Below are positions 11,193 through 23,460 of a stretch of 64,000 nucleotides of DNA, in pieces. The DNA comes from Setomelanomma holmii (Eukaryota; Ascomycota; Dothideomycetes; Pleosporales; Phaeosphaeriaceae). A program made the position numbers and the translations under genes. Under the pieces are notes generated by a model. It saw only the letters and a list, made by a program, of their open reading frames with translations, ran no database searches and had not been told where the DNA came from. The DNA is taken from NCBI GenBank assembly GCA_010015745.1, contig ML978229.1, positions 62,001 through 126,000 of the forward strand, read 5' to 3'. Each line of letters starts with the position of its first letter. Position 1 is the stretch's first letter.

Positions 11193-14100
11193 TCAATCCC
11201 TGTATGCAGACTCCGAATGACGCTTCTGCGCGTCCTTTAGCACCATGCTGCCTAACGCCAATGAACCTCCGCCAGTCCGTGATGCATCCTGCGTCAAACC
11301 AACTACTGGCTGTTGCGCTTCAAACGGGTGTGAGGAGACATCGATCTCCTCGCCTTCTCCGACTAACGTCCAGTCTTCTTCGAACTCATCTGTCTGATCA
11401 TCATCCTGCTTGGCGTGCTTCTTTATAAGCGAGCGGGCGCGATCAAGTTCTCGATAAATGGTTTGGATAGCAACCTGGGTGCCATTGTCCTGTGCACGTT
11501 AGTTCTCGTTCTTGGCCAGATAATCCAAAACACCCTACCTTGCGAATCTTCTGTCCAAGGACCTTTGCCTTGACGATCATGCGCTGACTATTTGTCGCCT
11601 CCCAAAGCGCACGGCTGAACACGCTAGTATTGACTTTTTTCAGCCATATACCAACACCCAAATCCTCTACCCGCTGTGCGAAGAAGTATTGGTCGCCGAA
11701 GAATGGCTTGATGATGGTGGGAATGCCAGCTCGCAGACTTGCTCCTGTTGTGCCCGAACCACCGTGATGCACTGCCGCGTCCATTTGCTTGAACAACCAG
11801 TCGTGTGGCGCAGCTTGTATCTGGAATATTTCTGGCGGCAATGGTACTTCGGGCTTCGAGGCGTCCTTGGTTTCCAAGCGATCAGACCAGCCCTTTGATA
11901 GAACGCAGCGAACATCGGCTTTCAGCACAGAGTCAACAACGGTCTTCGTCAGAGCGGCAGGGTCGTCAATCACGATCGAGCCAAAGCCGACGTAGACTAA
12001 CTTCTTCTGATCCTTACGGGCTTGTGCAATGAAGGCTGTTAGTTCTGCGGGAGGTTCGTAGATATCGCCTTCGTCTAGGAACCAGTAGCCTGTAACACGA
12101 ATCCAGTCCGGCCAATCGAGCGGCGGAGGCACAACGTGCGGGCTGAAGTTGTACAGAAATGGGCGAAGATTCGCTTGCATCTTTGTTTGTGTAGTGCTCT
12201 GTAACCCCAATTCCCGACGGCGCCATTTATTGATCTGACCAGAGATTGCGGTCCAGAAGATGGTGTCGAACGTTATGTATGTGATGCTGTTGTAGCCTCC
12301 GCCCATCTTCTTTTCCAGGACAGAGAATGCATGCGGGTAGGCTCGAGTGCGCGTCCATGGCATGGTGAAGGCGCGAAAGTAGGGAATCTCGAGTGCTTCC
12401 GCAATGTGTATACCGGCCATCGTACTGGGACTCTCGATGAGTACATCGGCGCCTTGGCATGCTCGCCATGACGAGCTGCAAACATCGTCAAGCCAGCCGC
12501 GGAACTTCGAGTTTGCCTCTTTCATGAAATTGTAGGTGAACATGCCATGTTCCACACAGATCCGCATCAGCTCCGCCGGATTGCCGTCAACGGGTGCAAA
12601 GTCAATACCGTGTTTGCGAACCCATGGCTCAAATTCGGCGTGAGTTGCAATGCGAGGCCTATGGCCTTCCTTCAGCAAATCCCTACACAACGCGATGTAG
12701 GGCTGAACGTCACCCCGAGAACCGATCGTGAGGCACACGATGGTCAAGGGCTCCGGAGGCTTAAAATCGACAAATGACGCCAGCGGGTCGTCGAATATCA
12801 GTGGGATTCGATCATGGTCCGCAGCACGGACAATATCGGAAACGTTGATCTGCCCTAGTGTATGCGACTGATCTCGCGCCTGCTGTAAGAGGTCATGCTC
12901 GGCCCTAGCAGCCTCGTCATCACTATCGATACCTGATGAAGACTCTTCGTCCTCAAGATACTTGGTGTTCTCCAGAATTCGCAGTACTGTGATGGCGCAC
13001 TCGTCGCGGTACTCGCCCTTGGAGAATTCGAAGAACAACTCTTCGTGACCACGGATGACAATTGCAAAGCCATGATATCCCATGCGGAAGCCTTTCTCCT
13101 TATTGACGTTCTCAATGTCCTTCATTGGAAGAATAATCTAGGCTTGTAAGCAGGTATTCGCGCCAGCAGTGAGTCAATGACAGACCTTTGTTTTTGAGGT
13201 GGGCATAAGGCTGCGGAAGCAAAAGTACCTACCACTAATGTAAATTTTGCCATAGTTCGGTAGGACGCGTTGGAGCGAGGCGAAGAAGGAGGATTGAAGG
13301 ACCTCGGTGTCTGGAAATGCGAAGTGTTCGCGGAAATTCTCGGCAGCTTTTGCTGCATCCTCATCGTCTTCGAATCCGTGTACCTGATCTAGAGGCTCGA
13401 GACCATCTGCCGTAGTATAGTGTTTCCGACCACCAGCCAACATTCCGGACACCTTCTCGTAGTAGCCCATTGATTCGGATGCAAGCAGATTTCCCATCTT
13501 CTTGGATCTCGTGCGAAGAAACCCTGCTAAGCCCGACGCCTTCTGCAATGGGTACGAGGCAAGGTCTTGCAGCGCAGTAGATGAGTTTGACAGACGTGGA
13601 GCGGCTCCAGGATCTGTATCCTCTTCTATTTCGGGAGCTCCAGGCAGTGGCGAGTGTTCCGGGCGCTTTGAAGGATGGCGTGGTGAATCTCGTTGCTTCC
13701 CTGCGCCTGACGAACGCGTGGTATCCTGTGAATGTCGCCCTCCTTGGTCCGATCTTTCTGAGAGGGAAACACCAGGCGAACTGATAGCAGGGGCACGGAA
13801 AAAGTCGGAGCGATTTAGGATCTGGGAAGCGGACGCATTGCTCTCGTCCATGGACTGGACTGCAGCGGAAGACTCAGTACCTGGGTCGAGTGAAAGAGTG
13901 GCAGATTCCGTATCAGCCGCTACTGGAGATAAAGGCGACCTGTCAGTTGCACGACCCCTAGGTTGTTTGTCATTGCGACTCCCGCTAAAGCTGCGTCGGA
14001 CTTCATGACTTGGCCGCCGGAGGCTACGACTAGCGTCCATGCTACGTCGTACGTCCCAACTCCTACGAGGTACGTCGGTACTTGAACGTGCAGAGAGATC

Positions 14101-15801
14101 GCTAATACTCGATCTACCAACGTGCGGATTGGGCAGTGGTGAGAGCGTGGCCCGTACATTCTCTGTGATGTGAGGGGCTTCGCCGGGAGCCGTCGGTGAA
14201 ACCAAGGATGTGCGTTGAGGTGGAGGTCTTAGAGGCGTTTGCGAAGGTGCGGAGCTAGTCCCCCGGCCGTCTGCTGCCTGATGGTGTTCGTTGTCATTCA
14301 CCATGATGCGCAACACATTGAGCGCATCTTGACCCTTGTTGAAGAACGAAAAAAAGTACTGGATACATCAGCAAGCATGTCGAAAGCCATGGCTTGAGTG
14401 ATTACCTCGTCGATGGCGAACGTCTCCCCGTTATCGACAACGCGGACCTTAACCGTGTCGGCGAAGTCAAGTATTATGCTTTCCTCGATCTCAATGACGT
14501 TCTGTATGGGTAGAGATATTTTGACGCTGTTGCCTTCATTGTGTGTGCGGAAGATGACCTTTTGTATAGACCTGACCCACTCTTTGGCACTTGCGGCACT
14601 GTCAGCCCTGAATTGGACTTTTCTTTCATCCGTGGTAACGACGAAGGTCGTCTCATCCTCGCCCTTCTTCTTGCTCTCCACAGTCTCGGCCGATATGGCG
14701 TACTGCAAATTTATGCGATTTCGTGGGAAGTACAGTTCGGCGGGATTAGTGTAGTATGAGAGCACGTCTCCACGCAAGATGAACCAGTATCGATTGTACT
14801 TCGATCTGCCACGTTTGAAGAGGTAGCCTGTCTTACTGACATCGTGCTGGAGGTGGTCAGACTAGGCTTGCATCACAACAGAAGTGCCAACATTGGAGAG
14901 GCGAAGACCTTACGTGTTTCTTTGGTATGTACGCGTAGAAGCAGACGTGCTTCTGGGTGATGTACATGTATCCCTGCAGCAATATGCTCTGGAGCAACCA
15001 GCAAGGATACTCGGAAATAACCTCTTCGGCGTGTTCAAATTCGAAGATCTGCTGCAGCCTTGTTGCAAGCGTGGCGGGCCCTTTGCTCTTAGCCAGACCA
15101 GCCGAGCTGCCGTGTCTGCTCCTTCGACCCAGGCCCCTCGCCTTTTCCACGCGGATGTCCTCCTCGCGCGGGCCGGTGTTCGCCTTTGCCCGCGACGTCT
15201 GCTCGTTGACTGGTATCCGCTTATTGGTGTCTCCAGAGGGCCGGGGAGGGAGGATCTGGGAGGACGACATCTGGTCGGCATGCTGGCCATCAGACCTGGC
15301 CTCTTTCCTGCTCGATATTTTCAGCTTTGGCAGGGAGCGCAGCAGCTTGTTCTCGGACAAGGCCCTTCGGTGCTTGGTCTGCCCTGCCCTCTCATCCTGC
15401 AGTCCCTCTGGAGGAGTTTGAAAGTCGTTGGCGGTGTTGAGTCGGCTAAGGCGCGCTGCCCCGTCCAGACTGTGGTACTGTATCTTCCGCTTGCCCTCAT
15501 CGTCGCTGTCGCCCGAGTCCACCTCCTGCGTCGTGCCGAGGTCGACCTGAGACTGCTGGCCGGCGCGTGCAATCATAGAGAAGATGGACTGGTTCATCGA
15601 CAGGGTATCGGTGCGCTTGGGGGCCGTTACGTCTTCGTGTGCATCGTCTCCATCCTTGAAGCGCTCGGGGATGTCCAGAGACACTCCACGCAACTGCTTT
15701 CCCGCCTCCCTGCGCTTTTTGCTCCATTTTCTGCTGCTTCTGTCTCGGTCTCTGCTTTGCGACGCCATCGTGCGTGCGTGTGGCGTACTGATGGTTGTCA
15801 A
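11193..15801 (-). CDS. atg26: sterol 3-beta-glucosyltransferase ATG26 (GRAM-PH-GRAM-GT1)
   Basis: ATG26 transfers glucose from UDP-glucose to sterols and is linked to peroxisome autophagy in some fungi. Five exons join in phase: 15801-14914, 14846-14406, 14358-13186, 13137-11539 and 11489-11193. They give about 1,465 residues (1,454 if the second Met, at 15768, is used). Order of domains: disordered basic N-terminus; first GRAM region (LQQIFEFEHAEEVISEYPCW) up to residue 296; PH domain (SKTGYLFKRGRSKYNRYWF to about 400) running into the GRAM part ending FAIDE joined to YFFSFFNKGQDALNVLRI; a Ser-rich linker; second GRAM region (GKIYISGRYFCFRSL joined to IILPMKDIENV); then the glycosyltransferase with GSRGDVQPYIAL near 970 and the UDP-sugar-binding HHGGSGTTGASLRAG near 1,300. 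The acidic tail has EEDWTLVGEGEE. Four introns are 47-67 nt. Domain content and length match filamentous-fungal ATG26. Confidence 0.95.
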
Positions 15802-16426
15802 ACCTCAACGGGATAGTCGCGGTAGAGTACTCGAACTCACGAGCGGCGGCGCTACGATGATCAACAAGGCACAGGCTCGGGCATGCGTGTCTTGGGTGCT
15901 TCTATTGCATGCAGGACCAGAAGGCAGTCTGCGTTACATGGCGAAAAAGGAGTCGATGGAATGGCCGCTGACAGCTGCCCAGTGGTGTGTTCACGGGTCG
16001 AGTGCTCAACGTTAGCGCGCCCGAGACACATGCACACGCCTGACGTGGGATGGATGATAAGGTACGGTACTCCAAGCGTGCTCGCTACGTAGGCTGCCAG
16101 ATCCCAAGTGAGCGTGCGCCTCAACACTTTCAGATCGCTGCCTACAGCACAGCAGCATTAGGCATGTCTTTGCGGCCTGCATGCTTGTGTGCTTTCAGCG
16201 CAGCTTGTAGAGTGGTGGGAATGCAGGCCGACCTCTTGCGTCATCGCCCGTCAACAGTCATATTTGCAAACACACAGACAACTCCATGCAGATAATGTAT
16301 CTTCCGACAATTCAATTTGTGCTAATGTACACATCTGCAACACGCCAACGTTTCTAGGTACAATCTGAGCCAATGCTCCCGCGCCGAATGAACATCCCTA
16401 CACCATGTCCCTCTTTCCATCTACGC
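15802..16426. other. intergenic upstream of ATG26
   Basis: About 620 bp hold the ATG26 promoter and the 3' UTR of the vacuolar protease gene. I see no supported gene or repeat. Confidence 0.5.
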
Positions 16427-17798
16427 TTACTTTGACTTGGCAAGACCAACGGCTGAGTTGCCTACATCGTAGACAGAGTACCACTTCCTGAGGAAGGCAT
16501 CACCGAGGATGGCAAGAGGGCCTACGGGCTCGGGGAAGTCCATGCCCATGAAGGCGGAGATGCAAGAGCCCTGAACTTCAAGGATGTAGTCGTATGCGCT
16601 GATAGTGAAGTTGTGGCCAGTGAGCGTGAAGGTCAGATCGGGCAAACCATCGCGCTTGTCGCACTCAACCGTGTACTGGCCGTTGAACGACTTCTTGGCG
16701 CCAATCTCCTTGTTCCTTTATCATGTTAGCGTGTTTTCCATATCGTGGTGTGGGTTATACGTACAGGAGCTCGGCGATAGTGGATGGGAGAGCAATGAGA
16801 GATGTGCCAGTGTCAAGGATCACGCCGGTGTTGTCCATCTCAGCGGTCTCCTTGCCGAAAGTGATGGCATCAAGATCGACCTCCCAGTAGGCCTTGCGCC
16901 TGAGAGGAAGCTTGATCAGCTTGCCGCTGTAGTGGCTTTCATCGATGCCACCGAAGGTTGCCTCCGACTCCTGCTGCTCGTTGGTGTCGCCGAGGTAGAA
17001 TGCAAAGACGGGCTCGTCCAGAAGGCCCTGATCGAGCATGTTGTAGAAGGGTGGGACGATTTTGTTCACGCTGATGGTGTCGTAGCCAAGACCCATGATG
17101 CCATCGAACCTGCCGAAGGCGAAGGCGAGACCGGGCTCAGAGGTAGCCTCGGCAAAGTCCTGGTTTTTCACCTTGAGATCGCCAATCTGGAAGACATCGT
17201 TGGACACGAAGCCGCTCAGCTCACCGGATCCGTAGCGGATCTCGAAAGAGGTGCCATTCTTCTTGTACGTGGACGACGATGACGAATCGTACTTGGTGTG
17301 AAGGTAACAAGCGATGGAATTGCACTCAGACGATGGCACCCACAGGTTGGAGCTGCCCGTGTCGAGGACGACCTTGAAGCTCTGTGGTGGCGTGCCGAGG
17401 GAGATCTCGGAGAAGTCTGAGGGTGTTAGCAGACATTACGCGATGCGGCCCAGGACGCGTGTGCAGCGCAACGTACACTGGGCATTCAGAAAGTTGCTGA
17501 CAGGCACTAGGTGCGAGCCATCAGCGATGTAAGGCGCTTTGAAGACCTGCTCCATCTGCGTCTTGGGTTGGAAACCCTGCATGTACTTCTGGGAGATGGC
17601 CGCGGCCTGCTCCTGGATCGAGGCATGTTTCTGCGCCTGTTAGCATGCGCACTGTTGTACAAAGCATCTGTCGCGATGAACGCGATGATAGCTTACCAGC
17701 TGTTCCGACAAGGACACCTTCTTCAAGGGCATGCGGTGCACCTTGGCCTCCGCAGCCGCCAGGATGCTGGACGCCGCAAAGAAGATCGCCGTCTTCAT
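16427..17798 (-). CDS. pep4: vacuolar aspartic protease (saccharopepsin / PEP4 type)
   Basis: The protein is a 400-residue pepsin-family (A1) zymogen of the vacuole, which activates itself and other vacuolar hydrolases. Four exons are supported: 17798-17697, 17636-17477, 17416-16765 and 16715-16427, with introns of 60, 60 and 49 nt. The signal peptide is MKTAIFFAASSILAAAEA. A propeptide follows (KVHRMPLKKVSLSEQL and onward). The mature enzyme starts near NAQYFSEISLGTPPQSF. Both catalytic aspartates are present, in VVLDTGSSNLWVPSS and GVILDTGTS. The conserved C-terminus is PVGPLAILGDAFLRKWYSVYD followed by NSAVGLAKSK. One paired cysteine loop (CNSIAC) is visible after the first active site. 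Length and sequence match the vacuolar proteinase A of filamentous ascomycetes rather than secreted aspergillopepsins. Confidence 0.95.
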
Positions 17799-18554
17799 GA
17801 TGGCGGGTGGTTAGGACTGGAAAAGCTCAGTGACGGGAGGTTCTGATAGTGATGAGACAGTGGACGCAAACAGATGATGGGGTGGCGACGTGTTTGTGTT
17901 GAAGATGGAGATGGAGATGGAAGCTCGACGCTGCTGACCAGGTGACGAAGCTCCAGTGCTCCGCTTGGGGGCTGGGGCGAGGCTAGTGCTACCCGGGGCG
18001 CCTGCATGACGTCCATCATCCCTGCCAAGGTTGGAATCCCGCTGCCTAGCGCACGTGCGTTCCATACTGTTTCGTCCGGTTGCAGCACTGACGGCGTGCT
18101 GTCGAAGCAGTGAGTCGTCCTTCAGAGGAATTTCCAGCGCAGGCCAAACTGATTACTTACATCTATGTTGGCGATGTGATCCCGCTTGTTATATGCTACG
18201 AACAAGTCGTCACAAGGCCGTGTCGCTATGGCAAACGAGTTGAACCAATGGGGACTGCGCCGCGTGCTGTAGCGCTTGCCAATAACTGCAACGCTGAGTG
18301 TGCTTTGCACATAGTGCGAATTCACATAACACCTTCCATGAGTCCAGTCGCATGCCACGGCTCCCTCTAAACATCGGAGAAATCTGTATTAGCCTAACAA
18401 GCATGCAATTTTCCAGCTTTGTCTCGTCAGAGATGCAATATTCAAAGCACGGTACAAGTCCTTTCACTTGATACCAAGGGCATACCATGGGGTAACCTCG
18501 AAGCGAACACACGAGGTCGGTTCTGAGCAGACCTATGTACCATCGTGTGTGAAA
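17799..18554. other. intergenic upstream of the vacuolar protease
   Basis: About 750 bp cover the protease promoter and the 3' flank of the RRT8-like gene. I see nothing else that I can support. Confidence 0.5.
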
Positions 18555-19756
18555 TCACACTGTTGCATCTGGGTCATCGGTGTACTCGGCAGACCGTGCG
18601 ACCTGAGCTTCTTGCTCTCTGCTCGCCTTCTCAAGATCCGCCGCCCACAACGCTGAACTAGCTGCCGCAGTCAACAAGAATAACATGCTAAAGGGTGGCG
18701 CAAGTTGCAGGAACAAATACACGGTCCCATACCTGGAGAACATTAGTGGTGTGCATCATGTCGGGATATCGAAGGAATACCATGTGTACTGCCATCGTCT
18801 CCTCATTATTGAAGCATTTCTCTCCTTGCGACTGTATCCCAAGAGGTTGAAATATCTCCAGTGCTGCAGGGGCCCAGCGCGGTAGCCTGTCAACAGCAGG
18901 AATATAGGCACGCCGACGTATGGCACGAAGTTGATAGGGAGCAGGATGACGAACTCCGCAATTTGGCGGAAGGAAAACGGGGCATACACGGAAGACCGTG
19001 TGGGCTTCCCCAGTCGACGCACAGGATCATTCAGCGCATCTTCGGTCACGGGTCGGTAGTTGCGGACAAGATCCTCGTAGCCTTTGTATACGAGGACAGC
19101 ATCAAAGATGTCAACCTGAGACTCATCCTGACATATTTAGCAGGCTACCATGTTGATGCGGGTCTCAAGGTGCATACCGCAAGGAAAGATTCGAAAAGAA
19201 GACCGACGATGGCTGCGCCTTCTCCTAGTACAAGGAAAGTACCATTGACCCATGCACTACCATTCTTTTGAAAAAGTGCAAGAAAGGCCACTTGCGGTAG
19301 GTATGTCCAGAAGAAGAGGTTCAAAATGATGAATGTGCTCAGGAGGAAGGCGGGAAGAAAGCGCGCTTTTAGCAGTGGCCATAGGAACGGATGTGCTTGG
19401 ACAGTCAGCCAAATGGTCGAACTTGAACCCGGCCTACAGGATCGAGCAGCGCAAGGATTCCGACAGAGGGCTAAAGTGTGAGTGCAGACGAATGCGTCCA
19501 CGTACCTATGAAGAACATGATGCCCTATCGTGAGTAAGTCAGCTTACGATAATGTGGATAAGAATACTGCAAATGCAGCGCTACTACATAGGAAGTGTAG
19601 GCAACCGGCCTTTTGGCACGCACGACTGGACAGAGAAAAGGGACCACGAACGTTCAGAAGGTGAAAACCTGCTATGGTATTCTCCCAGGTGGGTTGTATG
19701 ATAACTCGTGATATATTTTGAACTGCATTTCGCGGCGCAGAGGGTGGTTCTGTCAT
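18555..19756 (-). CDS. RRT8/EI24-like multispanning membrane protein
   Basis: A hydrophobic protein of about 290 residues resembles the fungal RRT8/LDS (EI24-like) family, linked in yeast to lipid droplets and the outer spore wall. The 3' exons are firm: 19395-19178, 19127-18781 and 18732-18555. They read HPFLWPLLKARFLPAFLLST, then FLALFQKNGSAWVNGTFLVL, then ADESQVDIFDAVLVYKGYED, then FRQIAEFVILLPINFVPYVG and YGTVYLFLQLAPPFSMLFLL. At least four membrane segments are visible. The 5' end is less certain. My model uses a first exon 19756-19652 (MTEPPSAPRN...) and a 19-nt micro-exon 19524-19506 (GIMFFI), which restores the usual GIxxFIxHPFLWPLL pattern. The first donor (AAC/GTTCGT) is weak. No function is claimed beyond the family. 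Confidence 0.7.
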
Positions 19757-20289
19757 TCCGGTCGGCGTCGTGAGATGAAGGTCGTTCGGAATTGGTGTCG
19801 AGATTCGGAATACTCGAGCGACGCCACCAGATGATGCAATAAGTTATTGCATCACCTGGTGACGCAGAATGACTTATGACGTAAATGAAAGCTTAGACCA
19901 GCGCTTACCCATAGAGACTGCAACGACTGCCCATCGTCGGCAATACATGTCCTCTGCAGGTGAGCTGGACTAAGCTGAAAACATTCACCCACTTCGGTCG
20001 CATTGCTAGCAGGTCCATAAGGTGGTGGCGTTGGAGTTCTTACATGCAGTGTGTGATCTCTTCTCCAAAGATGCTCATTGGCCGTTCCGGAGGAGTGTGT
20101 GTGCCTTTGCGTCGGGCAGTTGTGAGTCTGCGACCAAGCATGTGCGCCGGGATATCTGACTTAAGCCCTACGCCTTAATTCCGAATACGTTGCATTTAGT
20201 GAACAAGCATATAGTCACATAGAACTGCGATACTGCCGCTCAGATCACCAGCCCAGAAATTCGACGACCCAGCACTGCCCACAGCAATT
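19757..20289. other. divergent intergenic region with a palindrome
   Basis: About 530 bp separate the starts of the RRT8-like gene (minus) and the ammonia-lyase gene (plus), so both promoters should be here. It contains the 45-bp inverted repeat listed separately. No other feature is supported. Confidence 0.5.
19821..19865. repeat. 45-bp near-perfect palindrome
   Basis: Two 22-nt arms (19821-19842 and 19844-19865) are inverted copies around a single central G. They differ at three positions, all transitions. The innermost 10 bp of each arm (GATGCAATAA and its complement) match perfectly. It sits in the divergent promoter region between two genes. It could be a dimeric regulator site, a hairpin in a transcript, or the scar of a short foldback element. 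Confidence 0.8.
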
Positions 20290-21497
20290 ATGTTCTACAA
20301 CCCCTCCGCTGCCGCTTGGAAGTATCAAGGCTACAATGCCCAACCAGATGTTGAGTCTTTCCACCGCAGCCTACCAGACTACGCAATTACTCCGCTCGTT
20401 CGTTTACCGGAAGTAGCAGAGGAACTCGGGCTAGGACACGTTCTACTCAAGGACGAGTCCAACCGCCTCGGTCTTCCTGCATTCAAGATTCTGGGAGCCT
20501 CCTGGGCAGTCTTCAAGACTATTGCGAGAGCATGCAACTTCCCCCTGACGAGCACCTTAGCTGAAGTGGGAGCGGCGGCAAACAAAAAGGGACTTCACTT
20601 GGTCACTTGTACTGAGGGTAATTGTTAGTAGTGACCGGCCAACGGAGTTTATGAATGTATGCACTAACTTCGTCTTTCAACGCCAGGGGGTCGTGCGGTG
20701 TCGAGGATGGCAAAAAATATGCACATTACGGCGAAAATCTTTGTGCCCGACTTCATGGACGATGCCACACAGCGAAAAATCGAGGGCGAGGGCGCAAGCG
20801 TCATTGTCGTAGATGGCGACTATGACTACTCGATCGATTGCGCCCGGAATGAAGCGGAAAAGACCAATGGAATCCTGGTTATGGACGTTTCTTGGGAGGG
20901 CTATGAGGAGATCCCCGAGGTATACTCCAATCTCACTGCCTGATGTATGCTTGCTGACTTAGGTAGTGGGTCGTGGAAGGATATATGACAATGCTTTCTG
21001 AGGTCGACAGGCAGTTACAAGACTTTAGGATACCCGAAGCAACTCACGCGATACCTTCTGTCGGAGCGGGATCATGGGCCCAGGCTGTAGTGATGCACTA
21101 CAAACAGAAGTTACCCTCTGCAAGAGTTCTTGCAGTGGAGCCTACCGTGGCAGCGAGCCTGAAGGCTAGTCTCGAAGCCGACAAACTTACAACCATCAAA
21201 ACTAGTCATACTATAATGAATGGTATGAACTGTGGGACGATATCCTCAACCGCATGGCCTGTGCTGAGAGAGGGCACTGATGCAAGCGTGACAGTCTCTG
21301 ATCTCGAGGTCCATCAAGATCTGTTGTACCTACATAAGCAAGGGGTCCTGAATGGACCGTGTGGCGCCGCTCCACTCAGCGCGTTGAAGAGGCTTTGTAG
21401 AGAGAAGAAGGACGAACTTCGGCTGAACGAGCAATCTGTGGTGGTACTCTACAGTACAGAAGGTTACCGCGACTATGTCGTCCCTGGCGAAGCTTGA
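20290..21497 (+). CDS. PLP-dependent diaminopropionate ammonia-lyase-like enzyme
   Basis: A 365-residue fold-type II PLP enzyme is built from exons 20290-20623, 20687-20919 and 20967-21497. The lysine that would bind PLP is in LGLPAFKILGASWA. The asparagine-glycine loop is TEGNWGRAVSRMAK, which appears only after the first splice (donor T/GTTAGT). The glycine-rich phosphate-binding stretch is SVGAGSWAQAV. NGMNCGTISSTAWP and GPCGAAPLSALK match the diaminopropionate ammonia-lyase branch, which turns 2,3-diaminopropionate into pyruvate and ammonia; a serine or threonine dehydratase is the main alternative. The second intron ends in GGTAG, just after a nearer but out-of-phase AG. Somewhat shorter than bacterial enzymes (about 400). 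Probably cytosolic: no targeting signal is seen. Confidence 0.85.
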
Positions 21498-21735
21498 ACA
21501 TTTCACAAAGTAGCTTTGTGTCACGGTAGGCTGCGGCTAAATACCCTCAGATGAAACTAGGAGCCTTTCATAATCGATGGAATGTGGTGAAGTCCTCCAG
21601 CACAGGCTGTAGCATATGTCAATGAGCTTCTTTGAGCCGCTGTGACCAACGCACTGTGCTCACACCATCCGGCGGCCGTATCCAACCGCTATGTTTGCCG
21701 AAGTCCTCGTAGAGGGAGACGGGGAAAGGGCACTT

Positions 21736-23460
21736 TCAACCCAAAGTCTTCTTCTCTTTCTGGCGTTCCATAACCTTGAGTACGTCCTCTGCCTTATTCT
21801 TGTCGCCTCGCTTCTTCTTGGGACCACGTTTTCTTTGCTTTTTGGCATCTCTTGTTCCGTCCTCCCCATCTTCGCCGTCGTCTTCCGTGCCCAGCCCTTT
21901 CCACTGACTGAACTTGACTTTTTCTCCTTCTCGCTCCATATCATCCGCATCATCAAAACGTGATGCACCAAAGCCCAAATCCATGTCTTCCAGGTCACGA
22001 TCCGAGGCAGCTAGTTCTGCAGCACGCTTCTTGAGCCGTGCTTCCTTCGAGTTGGGGTCATTCGGATCGGCAGACGACAGATTTTGCAAGAGTGCAGAGC
22101 TCTCATCCAGGTTGCGAACCTTGGCCAGGGCAGCGCGTACTGTTGCATCGGCAGAAGAAAAATTGGCTGATGGCCCTGTGGCGGTGTCCCGGCCCGTAAT
22201 CTTGAAGTAATCCCGTTTGGCAGGTACTGTTGGCCTTGAGACTTCGATATTCACCTTGTCTGATATGTGGCTTGTGGCTGCAGGTTCTGTTGGCGCTTCT
22301 TGAGCATCACGGCTAACCACCTCGTTCTTCTGCACGGGCGTTTCTTCTTCCTGCTCCGGATCGTCACTTCCCCCATCCAGGTCTACCAGAGGATTGTAAT
22401 TTGAGCCAACGCCCTCGAAAATATCATCATCGTCCGACTCCTCCCTCTTCGGTTCCGGTAGATTTTGCATGTTGATTGGCTTTGCAGTATCGTCGAGGTC
22501 GTGTCGTACCTCAAGTGCTGGCTGTCCCTCAGATTTTTGCTTTCTTATCTTTCGTTTCTCCTTGCCATCAAGGCCTGTGATGATCAGTACTTCGCGCCCC
22601 TTCTCGTCGACTTCAATGCAGGAAGTTTCTCCCTGTGCATTGATTTTTCGAAAGCCAGGGCCCAAGCTAGGGAATTTCTTCTCGTGCTCAACTGCGGCGT
22701 CTGCGGCTGCCTCTTCTCTTTGCCTTTTGAGGTCTTTGAGGATGTCGTTCCTACTCCTCTTGACGCCCGCGACTGGTGGCGGTGGCGAGATTATCTTCTC
22801 GCCTTTCTTCTCCGCTTTCTCGCGCGTGATCGAGCTTATTTCCTCATTGGCTAGCTCCTCGAACGCGTCCTCTACTGCAGGCGAAATGTCCTCCTCCTCT
22901 TGCTCCTTCTCTCCATTATCCTCCAAAACGTTTTCTCCGCGTCTAACTCGTTCCAACAACTTTCGGTCCAAGCCCTTGACGAGATGGGTCGTGCCGACAT
23001 CTCCTCCGGTAATCTCCTGCACGAGGTGCTCAAAGGTCTCACGATCAATCTGCCCTAGCTTCATGGACTCTTCAAGGTTCTTGATCCGTTTTGCAGTCTC
23101 GTTATCCTCGGGGTCCGCGCGCTCCTTGGTGCGGTCGGTATAGCCCGCTGCCAGCTTCGTGCCCTTTGGCGCAGAGGACCGGCCTTGCCTTTGTGGATTG
23201 GCTTTTGCATTTCGTTCCGCTACTTGGCGGGCAAAGTCGGCCTGCACCGAGCCTTTGCCCACATGGCGACTGTGTCCCGGTCAGTATGCATTGTGAACCG
23301 AGAAGCAGCGGGATAGCTCTTACGGGGTCATGGGGATGCTCGAATGCTTGCGTGCGCCCAGTACGGCTTTGGGCGTGCCAGCAGCCGGTAACGTGCCTTT
23401 CTCGCCATCTTTTCGCGGCGTGTCGCTCAGAAGGAGGCGGCGAAATTGCTGGTTGTTCAT
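21736..23460 (-). CDS. RED-like N-terminal domain protein (probable splicing factor)
   Basis: A 556-residue, highly charged protein is encoded by exons 23460-23324 and 23269-21736, with a 54-nt intron (23270-23323). The N-terminus has MNNQQFRRLLLSDTPRK and, across the splice, SSIPMTPRHVGKGSVQADFA followed by RQVAERNAKANP. This matches the RED_N domain of RED/IK, a spliceosome-associated protein that works with SMU1 in animals. Later segments are YTDRTKERADPEDNE, FEHLVQEITGGDVGTTHLVK and LDRKLLERVRRGE, then acidic and lysine-rich stretches ending in KKQRKRGPKKKRGDKNKAED, typical nuclear signals. Role in pre-mRNA splicing is known for the family and inferred here. It converges with the ammonia-lyase gene, 238 bp apart. 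Confidence 0.85.

Noticed and set aside
14884..15816. 310-codon open frame on the plus strand
   Set aside because: Antisense to ATG26 exon 1; low-complexity Arg/Leu-rich translation without a domain.
22469..23143. 224-codon open frame on the plus strand
   Set aside because: Antisense to the RED-like gene; Ser-rich translation is the mirror of its acidic/lysine codons.
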